From: a virus
Length of the DNA: 48,606 nucleotides
Reading direction: 5' to 3' (one strand)
Virus record (IMG/VR): IMGVR_UViG_3300025669_000052
Location: 1-48,606 of that record
Shown: positions 48,483 through 48,606 of the stretch, piece by piece
How positions within the stretch are numbered: position 1 is the stretch's first letter
How the letters are laid out: each line of letters starts with the position of its first letter
Notes under the pieces: generated by a model
Told to the model about the DNA's origin: nothing
What the model saw: only the letters and a program-made list of their open reading frames with translations
Databases searched by the model: none
Program-made: the position numbers and the translations under genes

Positions 48483-48606
48483 TTAAGAATGAGCAAGTCC
48501 ATAACTCTGAATTGTTATAAGACCATAGTCTTTAGAATTAAAGACGGACTTATTAACACCAAAGATAGAACCAACTGCGATTCCCTTCTCATTACCATAA
48601 TCATCT
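48483..48606 (-). CDS. Major capsid protein, C-terminal fragment
   Basis: The frame runs off the right edge and ends at TAA (48485-48483), giving 40 residues: DDYGNEKGIAVGSIFGVNKS, then VFNSKDYGLITIQSYGLAHS. The ending resembles C-termini of phage major capsid proteins of the N4-gp56 type, and the gene precedes a capsid-associated gene. The assignment is by appearance and gene order from a short fragment; the rest lies outside the window. Confidence 0.5.
   Translation of the reverse strand, partial: DDYGNEKGIAVGSIFGVNKSVFNSKDYGLITIQSYGLAHS

Noticed and set aside
1-48606. tRNA genes
   Set aside because: Gaps between genes are short and none showed a cloverleaf with a T-loop GTTCGA-type motif by eye; a covariance-model scan would be needed to exclude them.

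Overview
The window is part of a tailed double-stranded DNA phage genome. It is AT-rich and almost fully coding, with most genes preceded by strong AGGAGG-type ribosome sites and many TAATG/TGATG stop-start overlaps. There are two opposing blocks: positions 1-25739 on the + strand (nucleic-acid metabolism, host interaction, lysis) and 48606-25728 on the - strand (virion genes). They meet tail to tail with a 12-base overlap. The virion block has two small adaptor-like proteins, a large tail protein, fibre/collar proteins and very large internal proteins, with no sheath or recognisable tape measure. I infer a podovirus-like virion. No integrase or CI-like repressor is visible, so a virulent lifestyle is likely. 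Terminase and portal are not in the window. The right edge cuts the C-terminus of what is probably the major capsid protein, so head genes should continue to the right.

Left block: an exact 61-bp tandem repeat with internal palindromes (181-302) precedes a cassette of two ATP-grasp proteins, a zinc-finger/amidoligase fusion and a class II glutamine amidotransferase (665-5433). This looks like a dedicated peptide- or amide-bond-forming pathway and is the most novel system here. It is followed by primase, a nuclease-methyltransferase fusion, a DnaB-like helicase, an HNH nuclease, three small Cys-rich paralogues, a DNA polymerase A split into two genes just before motif A, a sigma-like factor, a second methyltransferase, a secreted Fn3 protein with a CFI-box-like end, a membrane-anchored transglycosylase with LysM, a putative SSB, a DEDD exonuclease, a RecB/Cas4-like nuclease, an endonuclease I-like resolvase, a DUF5675 protein, a HAD nucleotidase, small membrane proteins, a PagL-like outer-membrane protein, a class II ribonucleotide reductase interrupted by a LAGLIDADG intein, an M23-like protein that has lost catalytic residues, and a DUF3310 protein.

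Right block (read right to left): capsid C-terminus, capsid-associated protein, a small protein, two Cys-rich proteins (one YkgJ-like), several fibre/decoration proteins including a duplicated 147-residue pair, a polyglycine adhesin-like protein, two adaptor-like proteins, a 904-residue tail protein, a duplicated-collar fibre, glycine-rich and coiled-coil internal proteins, a 1454-residue internal protein, a holin-like protein and a protein with an HExxH motif.

Host: the outer-membrane beta-barrel and lipid A deacylase-like protein indicate a Gram-negative host. The Fn3/CFI-box protein resembles secreted proteins of deltaproteobacteria, and the B12-dependent reductase fits an anaerobic or B12-supplied environment; this part is inference. 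The phage encodes a sigma-like factor and no RNA polymerase in the window, so it probably reprograms host polymerase. Selfish elements (intein, HNH gene, two HNH/NUMOD remnants, a split polymerase) cluster in the replication and nucleotide genes.
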